A stretch of DNA of 64,000 nucleotides. Origin: Catalinimonas alkaloidigena. GTDB lineage: Bacteria > Bacteroidota > Bacteroidia > Cytophagales > Flexibacteraceae. The stretch spans positions 90,351-154,350 of the forward strand of contig NZ_FNFO01000010.1 in assembly GCF_900100765.1 (NCBI RefSeq). The letters are read 5' to 3'. The notes beneath the pieces are model-generated. The model made no database searches. It saw only the letters and a program-made list of their open reading frames with translations, and had not been told where the DNA came from. The position numbers and the translations under genes were made by a program. Below are positions 8,996-18,191 of the stretch, in pieces; positions within the stretch are counted from its first letter, which is position 1; each line of letters opens with the position of its first letter.

Positions 8996-9330
8996 GTCGT
9001 CAGCCCGGGGGCGTTACCTCTGCGCGGTACTACGTAACGCCAAGTGAAAAGAGTGCTGGCAGAAAAATAGCTTTTGTTTCAGGACCATCACGTGCCCATT
9101 GAAACGTGGGCCTGCACTCATCTACGACACAGACACCTTTCTGGCCTCACTGTAATTTTCGTTCTGTAGCAAGGTATTCAATTATTATACTATCTTGTTG
9201 CTGAGCTTCTTTACGACGACAGGTACGCCTACGCATCCTTCTCCAGCCAATTTTTCCTCTGCTTTGGTGTGTGCCCCCTTTGTCGGGGCCAAAACGTATG
9301 CCTCTCCCCTAAACCCTACTGCCCTTCCCC
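8996..9330. other. Intergenic spacer, 335 bases, no gene seen
   Basis: This lies between the cyclase gene and the MpaB-type gene. It contains an imperfect inverted repeat around 9092-9117 (GTGCCCA ... TGGGCcTGCAC) without a T tract, and an AT-rich patch around 9176-9200 that could carry a promoter. I see no open frame with protein character and no RNA gene. Confidence 0.4.
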
Positions 9331-10608
9331 ATGAAATCCTCTACCCTGGCCCTTGCCCTACTCGCCGTGGCGGTTCCTTCCGTCGCGGTCGCTACCCGCC
9401 TGTACAACCGACGGCAACGCCGGTTGCAGACACGCATCCGCAAGTTTCAGCAACGTCCTCTGCACGATTGGTCACCCGCGTTTCTGCAAAGCAAGCGGCA
9501 GCGTACCGACCCTGTGGCCGATGGGGTGATCCGCGCCATTCTGGAAAATAACCAGGCGCACCTGATCAACGGCCTGTTTGCCGCCCTGGTCCGCAACGAT
9601 AGCCCGTTGCCGACGGAACTCCCTCAAGAAGCGCACGATTATTTCGCGCTGAAGGGGCACCTGCCGCCCTGGGCCGACCCTGACCTGATTGCCGTCGCCG
9701 AACGCGTCTACCTGGAGCACGGTCCGCTCATCAGCCTGATTCTGAACTGCAAATCGCTTCCGGAAAGCTACGCCTGCGCCAAAGGGGCCATGGTGCTGCA
9801 CCTGACAGGTCGCCTCAACGAACAACAGGGCGCCATGAACGCCTACAGCCGTCGCATTGTCGAGACCGCGCAGTTTGTGGTCAATGTGATGTCGCCCGGA
9901 GGCCTGGCACCGCACGGCACCGGCATCTGTACGGCGCTGAAGGTTCGGTTGATTCACGCCACCATCCGGCATTTCCTGCACCAGCAACCCGAGTGGGACG
10001 TTGCTCTTTTTGACGAACCCATCAACCAGGAAGACAAAGCCGGTACGCTCATGTCCTTTTCGGCGCTGGTGCTCGAAGGACTCGCGCTGCTGGGCGTCCG
10101 CCTTTCGCCCCTGGAAGAAGAAGCCTTTCAGCATGCCTGGTGTGTGGTAGGTTACTTTATGGGTGTAGACGACGACCTGCTGCCCAACAACGTGGCCGAC
10201 GCCCGCAAGCTGGGCCACGCCATCCTCGACCACCAGATGCAGGAAAGCGAACACGGAAAGGCCCTGACCAGCGCCTTGATTCGCTTCAACGAAGAGGTGT
10301 CGCGGGAACCGGGACTAAGCGGCGTATTTCATGAGATGCTCTATTTCATGATGGGGAAACGCCTTGCCAGCCTGCTGGGTGTACAGACCGATCCCTCACA
10401 GGAGACCCAGGTGCGCCGCCGCGTGCTCGCCCTGGTAGGCGACGTAGAGCGCCTCGTGCATAGTTCGCGCCTCATGGAAGTGCTGGCGGAAGAGATGAGC
10501 AAGCTACTGCTCCATGGGATGCTGCACCACATGAACCACCACCAGCCCATACGCTTCTACCTGCCCGAATCGCTAAAAAAAGACTGGGGATTTGCCGAAA
10601 CCGCCTAA
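9331..10608 (+). CDS. Oxygenase MpaB family protein (DUF2236)
   Basis: 425 residues. An N-terminal hydrophobic segment (STLALALLAVAVPSVAVATRL) acts as an anchor or uncleaved signal. An all-helical domain follows with features of the MpaB/latex-clearing-protein-like family: DPVADGVI near the start, the YSRRIVETAQFV...MSPGGLAPHGTG region, IRLIHATIRHF-type histidine helix (here VRLIHATIRHFL), the WDVALFDEPINQEDKAGTLM segment, and HAWCVVGYFMGVDDDLLP. Members of this family oxidise varied, often hydrophobic, substrates, and some bind haem through conserved histidines; the substrate here is unknown. The 7-TM Pyr4-like gene starts 14 bases downstream, so the two are probably one transcript. Confidence 0.78.
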   Translation: MKSSTLALALLAVAVPSVAVATRLYNRRQRRLQTRIRKFQQRPLHDWSPAFLQSKRQRTDPVADGVIRAILENNQAHLINGLFAALVRNDSPLPTELPQEAHDYFALKGHLPPWADPDLIAVAERVYLEHGPLISLILNCKSLPESYACAKGAMVLHLTGRLNEQQGAMNAYSRRIVETAQFVVNVMSPGGLAPHGTGICTALKVRLIHATIRHFLHQQPEWDVALFDEPINQEDKAGTLMSFSALVLEGLALLGVRLSPLEEEAFQHAWCVVGYFMGVDDDLLPNNVADARKLGHAILDHQMQESEHGKALTSALIRFNEEVSREPGLSGVFHEMLYFMMGKRLASLLGVQTDPSQETQVRRRVLALVGDVERLVHSSRLMEVLAEEMSKLLLHGMLHHMNHHQPIRFYLPESLKKDWGFAETA

Positions 10609-10622
10609 ACCCTTCCTCCCTT

Positions 10623-11318
10623 ATGCACCAACCTTGGATCAATTTTACCGACTACGCCCCCCTCGGCCTCTTGTTCAACGGCGTGGGCTGTTTGTTCTGG
10701 GTGGTCTCCTACACGGCGCTGGTCTGGAGCATCCGGCAGAAAAAGTTTGTGGAGATGCCCGCGTATGTGGCGTGTGCCAACATCGCCTGGGAGTTTGTCT
10801 GGAGCGTGTTTTTCCATCCCGATTCGGGGCTGCTCTACAGCCTGAGTTACCAGGCCGCCTTTCTGCTCGACTGCTTCATCTTTTATTCGTTGCTGCGCTA
10901 TGGCACCAAGCAGGTCATCACCGCGGGCTTCCGCCGCTACTTCACGGCCTTCTGCCTGGCGAACCTGGTGTTTTGGATCGGCTTCAGCTACTTCTACCGC
11001 AGCGAAGGGTACGACACCGCCATCGGGGCCAATTCAGGGTACCTGATCAACGTAATTCTGTCGGCGCAATGCCTGTTGCTGCTGGCAAAAACCGCAGAGG
11101 CGCATCTCTTTTCGTGGACGGTTGGCTGGAGCAAGATGCTGGGAACGGGGCTGATCACGGTGTCGATGTTCATCTTCTACCCCGACAACCACTTTGTCCA
11201 GTTCCTGGGCATCACCTGCCTGTTGCTCGACAACTTCTACCTCTACGTGCTCTGGCGCAAACGTCAGGCCTATTCGCTACTTCATACACCCCACCCCCAT
11301 GCTCAATCGGCTGGTTAA
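10623..11318 (+). CDS. Seven-TM membrane protein resembling Pyr4/PaxB-type terpene cyclases
   Basis: 231 residues with about seven hydrophobic helices. Helix 3 carries ACANIAWEFVWSVF, which resembles the NxAWE motif with the catalytic glutamate of transmembrane terpene cyclases (Pyr4/PaxB type). Near the C-terminus is FLGITCLLLDNFYLYVLW, where an aspartate occupies roughly the place of the second catalytic acid. Spacing and size (200-250 residues, 7 TM) fit that family. The cyclase role is an inference from these two motifs. It sits between an MpaB-type oxygenase gene and a histidine kinase gene, and its end overlaps the predicted kinase start by 20 bases. It could instead be an unrelated 7-TM protein. 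Confidence 0.5.
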   Translation: MHQPWINFTDYAPLGLLFNGVGCLFWVVSYTALVWSIRQKKFVEMPAYVACANIAWEFVWSVFFHPDSGLLYSLSYQAAFLLDCFIFYSLLRYGTKQVITAGFRRYFTAFCLANLVFWIGFSYFYRSEGYDTAIGANSGYLINVILSAQCLLLLAKTAEAHLFSWTVGWSKMLGTGLITVSMFIFYPDNHFVQFLGITCLLLDNFYLYVLWRKRQAYSLLHTPHPHAQSAG

Positions 11319-12684
11319 CTTCTTTGTTCCACCACAAGAAACGCAACGCGCCGACCGCCTGCGACTGGCCCGCATTCGTATCATCGTGTTTTTGCTCAGT
11401 GCGTTTCTCAACCTGCTCTACATCGGCAGCGCGCTGCAGTATCAATTTCATCCGGTCGAATACGTGCTGCTGGCCAACGCCCTGCTTTGCCTCGTCACCG
11501 CTTTTCTGCTGAAATGGGGGGTGCCCGGCTGGGTCTGTGTTCACCTGCACATGTTCAACCAGACTACCTCCGCGTTTGTCACCATTGTGCTGGGCAGCGG
11601 ACTGGAATCCCCCTCCACCGTGGGCATTGTCCTGATGCCGATTCTCGCGCTGCTACTCTCCGACGTGCGCAACAGCCTGGTGTGGCTTGTGGTTTCGCTC
11701 GTTTTTTCGGGAGGCCTCTTCTATTACGAATCTACCTACGGACCGCTACCCAGCCATTTTGACGAACCGTATCGCCTCACCTACCTTTTTTCCAGCGTGC
11801 TGGGGGTCACCGCTGCGCTGTTTGCCTGCGCCCTGGTGTTTTACCACGAAAAAGCCCGGGCGGTCGATACACTGATCCGCACCAACCTGGAGCTGATCGG
11901 CATGCAGGAACAACTTATCCAGAAGGAAAAAATGGCATCGCTGGGCGAACTGACGGCCGGCATCGCGCACGAAATTCAGAATCCCCTCAACTTCGTCAAC
12001 AACTTTTCGGACGTCAGTGGCGAGCTGGTGGAAGAGCTGAAAGAAACCCTACGCACACCGGAGCAAGATCCGTCCCTGGTGACGGAAATCCTGCATGACC
12101 TGACGCAGAACCTGGAAAAGATTCACCACCACGGTCGCCGGGCCGACAGCATCGTGAAGGGCATGCTGCAACACTCCCGCGCATCGGGCGGCGAAAAACA
12201 GCCCACCCGGCTCAACGACCTCACCGACGAGTATTTACGCATCGCCTACCACGGTTTCCGAGCCAAAGACAAAGCCTTCAACGTAACCCTGACAACCCGC
12301 TTCGATCCGCAACTCGGCAAGGTAAACGTAGCCCCGCAGGAACTGGGGCGGGTACTACTCAATCTGTTCAACAATGCCTTTTACGCTACCGATCAGAAGC
12401 GCAAGCTTCAGCAGAACGGCTACCTGCCCGAGGTGACGGTCAGCACCCAGAAAACCGGCAATCGGGTCGAAATTCGGGTGCAGGACAACGGCACCGGCGT
12501 TCCGGCGGCCGTCAAGCAAAAGATTTTTCAGCCGTTTTTCACCACGAAACCCACCGGCGAAGGAACGGGGCTGGGGCTTTCGCTGTCCTACGACATTGTG
12601 ACGAAAGGCCACGGCGGGGAGCTAAGCATGGAGAGCCGCGAAGGCGAAGGCACGGAATTCGTCATCCGGTTGCCTGCGCTGTAG
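11299..12684 (+). CDS. Membrane sensor histidine kinase
   Basis: 461 residues from the ATG at 11299 (MLNRLVNFF). The frame is open further upstream inside the preceding gene, but that segment is low-quality. The N-terminal 200 residues hold about six membrane helices, followed by a short coiled coil (QEQLIQKEKMASLGEL). The H box is AGIAHEIQNPLNFVNNF, with the phosphorylatable histidine. The N box NLFNNAFYATDQ, G1 VQDNGTGVP, F box FQPFFTTKP and G2 GEGTGLGLSLSY are all intact. Its stop lies 3 bases from the stop of the convergent NTT/HEAT/cNMP gene. Likely partners are the two response regulators upstream, which are on the same strand; that pairing is inferred from position only. Confidence 0.9.
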   Translation: MLNRLVNFFVPPQETQRADRLRLARIRIIVFLLSAFLNLLYIGSALQYQFHPVEYVLLANALLCLVTAFLLKWGVPGWVCVHLHMFNQTTSAFVTIVLGSGLESPSTVGIVLMPILALLLSDVRNSLVWLVVSLVFSGGLFYYESTYGPLPSHFDEPYRLTYLFSSVLGVTAALFACALVFYHEKARAVDTLIRTNLELIGMQEQLIQKEKMASLGELTAGIAHEIQNPLNFVNNFSDVSGELVEELKETLRTPEQDPSLVTEILHDLTQNLEKIHHHGRRADSIVKGMLQHSRASGGEKQPTRLNDLTDEYLRIAYHGFRAKDKAFNVTLTTRFDPQLGKVNVAPQELGRVLLNLFNNAFYATDQKRKLQQNGYLPEVTVSTQKTGNRVEIRVQDNGTGVPAAVKQKIFQPFFTTKPTGEGTGLGLSLSYDIVTKGHGGELSMESREGEGTEFVIRLPAL

Positions 12685-12687
12685 CAT

Positions 12688-15600
12688 TCAGGCAGGTTTC
12701 TCCAGTGCCGAGGCGGCCCGCTGTTGCAACTGTTCTTTCATTTCGGCGACGGCCCGGTTCTGGTAGCGCAACCGGCGGCACATGATCTTCATGATTTCGC
12801 GGGTTACTTCAATGTGGTCGGCCATGATCTCGTAGAACGCGTGCTGATCCAGCCGCAGCAGAAAACTGTCTTCCAGCGCCGTGACCGACGCCGAGCGGGG
12901 TTCGGCATCCAACAGCGAAAGTTCTCCGAAAAAATCGCGGTTTTTCAGTTCGGCCAGCGTGTGCTCGCCGTCGTGCACGCGCACAGAGCCTTCGTAGATG
13001 ATGTACATGCAGGTACCGATCTCGCCCTTTTGCACGATCTGCTCACCGACCACCACGGGAACTTCCTTCAGAATCGATGCAATGTCGACCAGAATGTCTT
13101 CGGGAGTTTCACTGAGCAATCGCGTGGTTTTCAGAGCCATCACTTTTTCAACGGCCAGCAGTCGGGAGTTCATAGCATTTTGGGCAAGTTTTTGAAAAAG
13201 TACGGACGCACCGTTTTCGGGCAACCGGTCGTGCTGAAAGCCCTGCAACGTCCAGCAGGCGGTTTCGGCCACCAGAGACGTAGGATGCGAGAGGGCTCCC
13301 ATCACCTCGGCCGTCAGCGCCTCCAGTTGGAGCTGTCGCACTACGTAGAGCGTAACGGCCTGCGTCCAGACGTTGACCACCGGCACCTCCCGGCGGTTGA
13401 TCAGCTTTTGCAGGTAGCCCGTCGGGGACAGCCGCACGTGCGGAAATCGTGGGTTCAGAATCTTGATCTGCTGCGCAATCGGGAAGTCTTCCAGCAGGGG
13501 CAAGATAATCGAACTCAGCTCTTTTGCAACCAGCACATCGAGCACTTCCAGCGCGTTGGCGCGTTTCTCCCGGCTGGTTAGTTGCAGGCTGTTCCAGACC
13601 TGTAACACGTCGTTGGCCTCGTACAGAAAAGAAAGCAACAGCAGGAGGCGGCGCTTGAGGTGGTGCAACTCCACTTCGAGGGCGCGAATCAGGAGGGCAT
13701 AGTACGGCAACTGGGCAGCGGTAGAAGCCAGGCCGATTGCTTCCATGGCATTCAGAAACCAGGCCGCGTCGGCCAGTTCGGCGTGCAGGGTACGCAGCAC
13801 CACCTCTTTCTCGGCAGCATTGGGCTTGTAGCCGCAAAGCGAAAGCGAATGGAGAATCTGGTTCCGGACTTCGATGTTTTCGAAATACAGTTTGTCTTTT
13901 AGCAGAGCAATGGACTTGGCACCGCCTACTTTGCCGCAGATGGCGATGAGCCGGCGCATGCGTACCGGGTTGTAGTCGGCTTGGTTCAGTTCCCGCTCGA
14001 ACAGCCCGATTACGCCCTCGCCGCTCTGGATGAGTGCATTCATCGCGACTTCGAACACGTCCGGCGACGAGACGGCCTGCAACAAGGGTTCGTACAGGCG
14101 CGGGTGACGAATGATGCCGGCCGCTTTCAGCGCGGCCTTCCGCACTACCACATCTTCGTCGTCGAGCAATCCCAACAGCGGGTGGTAAAAATGGTAGATG
14201 CCCACTTCGCCGATCACATCGGCCGCAAAAGCACGCTTCTCCGGCTGGGTGGCGTAGATGTAGTCGTTCAGGCGCTGCCCGGCCACGATCACGCCGTCGA
14301 TGCCGCCGGAACAGATCAACCCCACCAGCGCACCGGTCCGCACGGGCTCGTCGGTAGCTTCCAGGTAAGGAGTCACTTCGTCGACCACCGTGGCCTCGCC
14401 CAACTTGCAGTACACCCGGAGGGCCTGTTTTTTCAACGCCAGCACCGTTTCCTGTTCCATCCGTTTCTTGATTTCTGGCAACAGCGAAGCCTGCCGCAGC
14501 GCATCCACTTTGGCGAGCGCTTCCTGCCGGACTTCTTCGGAGGGATGCACCAGCAGGCGCTTCAGCATCTGCGGCAACTGCCCGTGCCGGTGTTTACTCA
14601 GGATGTCGAGGGCGTACAGCACTTCGCCCGGGTAAGGGCTGTCCAGCTTTTCGTGAATCAGCCGCAGCGTTGCGGGGTCTTCCACCGACAGCGCATGGCC
14701 CGCCAGCAGTCGCTTCTTCAAACCTTGTTCCAGCACCCGCAGGTACCGGCGGTTCAGCACCCGGATGGCGGCGACCCACCCGACCAGCACCACCAACAGA
14801 AACCCGCTGAAGTACTGGAGCGACAGCGCATCCAGCAGACCGAACCCGACCAGCACCAACCCACTCAGCCCGACGGCTGCCGCTTCGACGTTGCCCAGCA
14901 GATCGAGGCCGAGCATTTTCATGCGTCTGGGCAGCGGCTGCAACAGCGCAATAAACGTGTTGCTGTAGAGCGACGACCGCAGGGTGTCGTTCGCCACCAT
15001 GATCACCACCCAGAGCCAGACCAGCAGCAGCGTAGGTCCGACCAGCCCGCTGAGGAGGCTGGACGCCATGATGAGACCCAGCACCAGCGGGAGGGCGAGC
15101 AGCGCCGCCCGCAACCCGAACCGCCGCTGCACCTGTCCGTAGAGGAACGTTTTGAGGAGAAAGGCGGCAAACTGCCCCATCGCCAGAATAATCCCGATAA
15201 AAAAAGTAATCTGCGACTGGTTGGTGAAACGGCTGCTGACCTGGCTCAGAAAAGCGAACTCGATGAGGGTAAAGGTCAGCACCGCAAACACACAGGTCAG
15301 GGCCAGGGCGGCCAAAAAATCGCCGAGGCGACCCTTCCCTCGCCGGAAAAGCGACACCGGAGGCGCGGCCTCGGCTTCGGTACTGGTTTCTTCGAACGTC
15401 AGGGTGCCCGGCCGGGTCGTCAGCAGCGCCAGAAAGACGAGGGCACCGAGCAACGCACCAGCCGACCACCACAGCAGATTGGGCGTGCCGATCAGGGGCA
15501 CCAACGCCGAAGCCAGCAAATAGCCCAGCACACTCGCGGGGGTTTCGGCGGAAGTGATCAGCCCGAACAGCCGTTTGCTTTGCCGCACGTCGAACAGCAG

Positions 15601-16008
15601 CAGCGCCAGCCGCAGAAAGCCCGCCGACAGGTACGAGGACATCACCCGATGCCACACAATCAGCCCGAAGGCCAGCCACGCCGCATGCGCCCACCCCATG
15701 CCGATCCGAAACAGCAGGATCACGACCAGAATCACCCCTACCTCGGCCAGCATCAGCGTCCGGGCCGGTACAAAACGCGTGATCCGGGCATACACCCCGT
15801 TCAGGAACAGCAGCAGCAGACCAGTAGAAAGGTAGACGTACGCCAGCGTACGAATGGGGTACTCGGTCAGGAAGAGCGAACTGGCCGCCGTGAAGAAAAG
15901 GGCCAGTGCCGTGGTCTGAAAGAACGAAAACAGCAGAAGCGTACGCACCACCCACACCTCGCCTTTCCGCAGGTTCAGCAGGTCGTTCAGGTTGGCTAGG
16001 TACCTCAT
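12688..16008 (-). CDS. NTT/MFS-like transporter fused to HEAT repeats and a cyclic-nucleotide-binding domain
   Basis: 1106 residues from the ATG at 16008, preceded by a strong AAGGAG Shine-Dalgarno at 16015-16020, which decides the start over the longer open frame to 16269. Residues about 20-420 form 11-12 membrane helices (LRKGEVWVVRTLLLFSFF, TEYPIRTLAYVYLSTGLLLL) resembling nucleotide-transporter (NTT/Npt) or MFS permeases. About 470-900 are helical HEAT-like repeats (EEVRQEALAKVDALRQ, DEDVVVRKAALKAAG). About 955-1075 is a cNMP-binding domain with GEIGTCMYIIYEGSVRVHDG and a phosphate cassette FFGELSLLDAEPRSASVTAL in which the cyclic-phosphate arginine is kept. A cAMP-gated transporter or membrane signalling scaffold is the inferred role. 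Confidence 0.82.
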   Translation of the reverse strand: MRYLANLNDLLNLRKGEVWVVRTLLLFSFFQTTALALFFTAASSLFLTEYPIRTLAYVYLSTGLLLLFLNGVYARITRFVPARTLMLAEVGVILVVILLFRIGMGWAHAAWLAFGLIVWHRVMSSYLSAGFLRLALLLFDVRQSKRLFGLITSAETPASVLGYLLASALVPLIGTPNLLWWSAGALLGALVFLALLTTRPGTLTFEETSTEAEAAPPVSLFRRGKGRLGDFLAALALTCVFAVLTFTLIEFAFLSQVSSRFTNQSQITFFIGIILAMGQFAAFLLKTFLYGQVQRRFGLRAALLALPLVLGLIMASSLLSGLVGPTLLLVWLWVVIMVANDTLRSSLYSNTFIALLQPLPRRMKMLGLDLLGNVEAAAVGLSGLVLVGFGLLDALSLQYFSGFLLVVLVGWVAAIRVLNRRYLRVLEQGLKKRLLAGHALSVEDPATLRLIHEKLDSPYPGEVLYALDILSKHRHGQLPQMLKRLLVHPSEEVRQEALAKVDALRQASLLPEIKKRMEQETVLALKKQALRVYCKLGEATVVDEVTPYLEATDEPVRTGALVGLICSGGIDGVIVAGQRLNDYIYATQPEKRAFAADVIGEVGIYHFYHPLLGLLDDEDVVVRKAALKAAGIIRHPRLYEPLLQAVSSPDVFEVAMNALIQSGEGVIGLFERELNQADYNPVRMRRLIAICGKVGGAKSIALLKDKLYFENIEVRNQILHSLSLCGYKPNAAEKEVVLRTLHAELADAAWFLNAMEAIGLASTAAQLPYYALLIRALEVELHHLKRRLLLLLSFLYEANDVLQVWNSLQLTSREKRANALEVLDVLVAKELSSIILPLLEDFPIAQQIKILNPRFPHVRLSPTGYLQKLINRREVPVVNVWTQAVTLYVVRQLQLEALTAEVMGALSHPTSLVAETACWTLQGFQHDRLPENGASVLFQKLAQNAMNSRLLAVEKVMALKTTRLLSETPEDILVDIASILKEVPVVVGEQIVQKGEIGTCMYIIYEGSVRVHDGEHTLAELKNRDFFGELSLLDAEPRSASVTALEDSFLLRLDQHAFYEIMADHIEVTREIMKIMCRRLRYQNRAVAEMKEQLQQRAASALEKPA

Positions 16009-16438
16009 CAATAACTCCTTCGAGATCAGGAAAACTGTTCGGTTCGGACGGTCGTTACGCTGCGTAAGCAACGGCAGCTGGTACTGAAAAGAGGGGTACG
16101 GCGGCCGGGGATCGTTGCACGTTTCCCGGGTGGCGCTACTGTCGAGCCGCGTAGGGCAGAAACACGGGTAGCGACGGATGCGGCCACCAAGTGATGATGT
16201 TGCTTCGGTGCAAACGGATGGACACCCGTGAGCGCATCTGTTTGAAAAGTAGCGTTTTTGCGCCAGCAATCCGTGTACCTACCCGATTATATTTCGAACG
16301 CTTTCCGGCAGGCGGCGTTTTTCCGGTGCGTCCGAACTCACCCGCCGGCCGCCCACGCCGACGTACCTTAACCGGTCAGAAACCGGAATTTCAGCGTCAG
16401 GCATTTTGTAGCTTCGCCCCATCACATCTCTGTTTCAC
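16009..16438. other. Divergent intergenic region, 430 bases
   Basis: It separates the minus-strand NTT/HEAT/cNMP gene from a plus-strand secreted hypothetical. The minus frame stays open to 16269 but has no protein-like composition. A TAgcTTcG box at 16409-16416, about 22 bases before the plus-strand ATG, resembles a Bacteroidota -7 element, but no good -33 TTG is at the right distance. Nothing else is recognised. Confidence 0.4.
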
Positions 16439-17068
16439 ATGTTGAAGACGACAGCACTGGTAGGCAGCCTGTTTCTGGCGGTGCCCTGCCTCGGTCAACT
16501 CCACGCGGTGACGGGCACCGGCGAAGAAGTACTGCTCTACGAAGACGGCACCTGGGCCTACGTCGATGGGGAGGTCGACAGCACTGCCACCATCCCCCTG
16601 AACGCTACCCCGTTCGTAAAAGCCAAAGACGCCACCTTTCTGGTCAAAAGCGACCGGGTGGACATTCGCGTGTACATCAATCCCAAACAGTGGAGCTTCG
16701 GGAAGGCGCAAAGCAACGATGCGGCCGAGTTTCAGTTCAAACTAAAAGACGAGGATGCCTACGCCATGTTCATCTCCGAAAGGCTGGAAGTTCCGCTGGA
16801 ATCGTTTAAGGAAATTGCGCTGACCAACGGCAGAAATGCTGCGCCCGACATTCGCGTGGTAAAGGAAGAGTACCGTATGGTCAATGGCAGAAAGGTGCTC
16901 TGCCTGCAAATGAAAGGGACGGTTCAGGGCATGAAGGTCATCTACTACGGGTACTATTATTCGTTTGCGGGCGGTACGGTCCAACTCATTACGTATACGG
17001 CGCAGAACATGCTCCAACGCTACGAGTCTTCAATGGAGAAACTGCTCAACGGGCTGGTTGCTTTATAG
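16439..17068 (+). CDS. Secreted hypothetical protein
   Basis: 209 residues. A signal peptide (KTTALVGSLFLAVPCLGQ) ends near residue 20. The mature part starts with LHAVTGTGEEVLLYEDGTWAY, a short beta-hairpin motif common in secreted Bacteroidota proteins where a bacterial 'EDGTW' element precedes a globular domain. The rest is beta-rich and ends with an amphipathic helix (MLQRYESSMEKLLNGLVAL), a layout like PsbP/Mog1-type folds. No catalytic motif is seen. It ends at a strong bidirectional terminator shared with the convergent ATP-grasp gene. Function unknown. Confidence 0.65.
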   Translation: MLKTTALVGSLFLAVPCLGQLHAVTGTGEEVLLYEDGTWAYVDGEVDSTATIPLNATPFVKAKDATFLVKSDRVDIRVYINPKQWSFGKAQSNDAAEFQFKLKDEDAYAMFISERLEVPLESFKEIALTNGRNAAPDIRVVKEEYRMVNGRKVLCLQMKGTVQGMKVIYYGYYYSFAGGTVQLITYTAQNMLQRYESSMEKLLNGLVAL

Positions 17069-17082
17069 GCGAATCACCACAT

Positions 17083-17122
17083 AAAAAAAGCCGCTTTATC
17101 CTGCGATAAAGCGGCTTTTTTT
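17083..17122. terminator. Bidirectional Rho-independent terminator
   Basis: An 18-bp perfect stem (AAAAAAAGCCGCTTTATC / GATAAAGCGGCTTTTTTT) with a 4-base loop lies between the convergent stops at 17068 and 17139. A and T tracts on the outer arms let it terminate both genes. Confidence 0.92.
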
Positions 17123-17138
17123 ATGCGAAACGACCTCG

Positions 17139-18191
17139 TCAGATCATCGCGACGGTGCGGTTGTCGAGGTGCTCTTTATACGTTTTTTTGTAGTGCACCT
17201 TGCATTCCAGGGCGTGAATGACCGGTTCGGAGAAGTCAACGTCTTCCAACTGGCTGGAGACGTTCAGCCCGCCCGGCGAAAACACGTTGATTTCCATCAG
17301 CTTGTCGCCGGCAATGTCGAGCCCGACCAGGAACATCCCATCCTGAATCAGCTTGGGTCGCACCAACTCCACAATTTCGCGCATGCCGTCGTCGATCTTG
17401 GCACGCGCCACCTTCCCGCCAGCCGAAATGTTGTTGCGTACGTCGTCACTGCCGCCGCTGACGCGTTTCATGGCCGCGATTTTTCCCTTGTGCTCGATGA
17501 TCTGTCCGTTCATCACGAACAGCCGTGTATCGCCTTCAGTCGCCTTCGGCAGAAACTCCTGGGCAATCACGTAACCATCGCGGCTGATGGCCTCCACAAT
17601 CTGGTTCAGGTTGGTGGCGTCTTTTTTCTTGACGACAAACACCCCCTGCCCGCCGGAGCCTTGCAACGGCTTCAGGATCATGTGGCTTTTCTGTTCCTCG
17701 TAAAACTCGCGGATCTGCGCCACGTTGCGCGTAATGAGCGTGCGCGGTCGCACCTCTTCCGGAAAGTGCTGGAAGTACATTTTGTTGACCGCATCGGACA
17801 GGGAGTTGGGATCGTTCAACACGATGACACCGTTGCGCGCGGCCAACTGCCCGAAAATCACGCCTGCGATCTGCGCCCAGCCCCGGTCCGGTCCTTCGGA
17901 CGAAGGGTCGTTGCGCAGCATCAGCACATCGAGGTCCGGTGCCATAATCTGCGTAATCTCCGCCGTTTTGTCGTCCTGCAACGCATTCAGGTACTCTTCC
18001 TGCGTCTTGTACTTTTCTTTCGGGGCGCGACGTGCCGTAGCGCCCATGTACCCTTGTGGATCGTAGCACAAATCGCCCACGCCGATCAGGTACACGTGGT
18101 GGCCCCGGTTGTGCATACGCTGGGCCAGAAAGACGGTGGTATAGCCCGCTTTCTCGGTTTTTATATCGTTGATGACAAATGCTATGTTCAT
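17139..18191 (-). CDS. GshB-like ATP-grasp ligase
   Basis: 350 residues, cytoplasmic, with the glutathione-synthetase-like ATP-grasp layout: an N-terminal domain (MNIAFVINDI, DVLMLRNDPS, VLNDPNSLSDAVNKMY), the lysine loop HMILKPLQGSGGQGVFVV for ATP phosphate binding, IAQEFLPKATEGDTRLFVMNG in the central domain, and the metal site DIAGDKLMEINVFSPGGL. ATP-grasp ligases join a carboxylate to an amine. A true glutathione synthetase role is uncertain because no gshA is present and the gene forms a unit with DUF1704 and an N-formylglutamate amidohydrolase-like gene, with ATGA-type overlaps. It is last in that operon and ends at the shared terminator. Confidence 0.85.
   Translation of the reverse strand: MNIAFVINDIKTEKAGYTTVFLAQRMHNRGHHVYLIGVGDLCYDPQGYMGATARRAPKEKYKTQEEYLNALQDDKTAEITQIMAPDLDVLMLRNDPSSEGPDRGWAQIAGVIFGQLAARNGVIVLNDPNSLSDAVNKMYFQHFPEEVRPRTLITRNVAQIREFYEEQKSHMILKPLQGSGGQGVFVVKKKDATNLNQIVEAISRDGYVIAQEFLPKATEGDTRLFVMNGQIIEHKGKIAAMKRVSGGSDDVRNNISAGGKVARAKIDDGMREIVELVRPKLIQDGMFLVGLDIAGDKLMEINVFSPGGLNVSSQLEDVDFSEPVIHALECKVHYKKTYKEHLDNRTVAMI

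Noticed and set aside
13981..15999. 672-codon open frame on the plus strand
   Set aside because: It is the antisense shadow of the NTT/HEAT/cNMP gene; its Gln/His/Arg-rich, low-complexity composition is typical of a GC-rich shadow frame, and the minus frame has clear domains.
16009..16269. 87-codon N-terminal extension of the NTT/HEAT/cNMP protein
   Set aside because: Composition is not protein-like, and a strong Shine-Dalgarno sits directly before the internal ATG at 16008.
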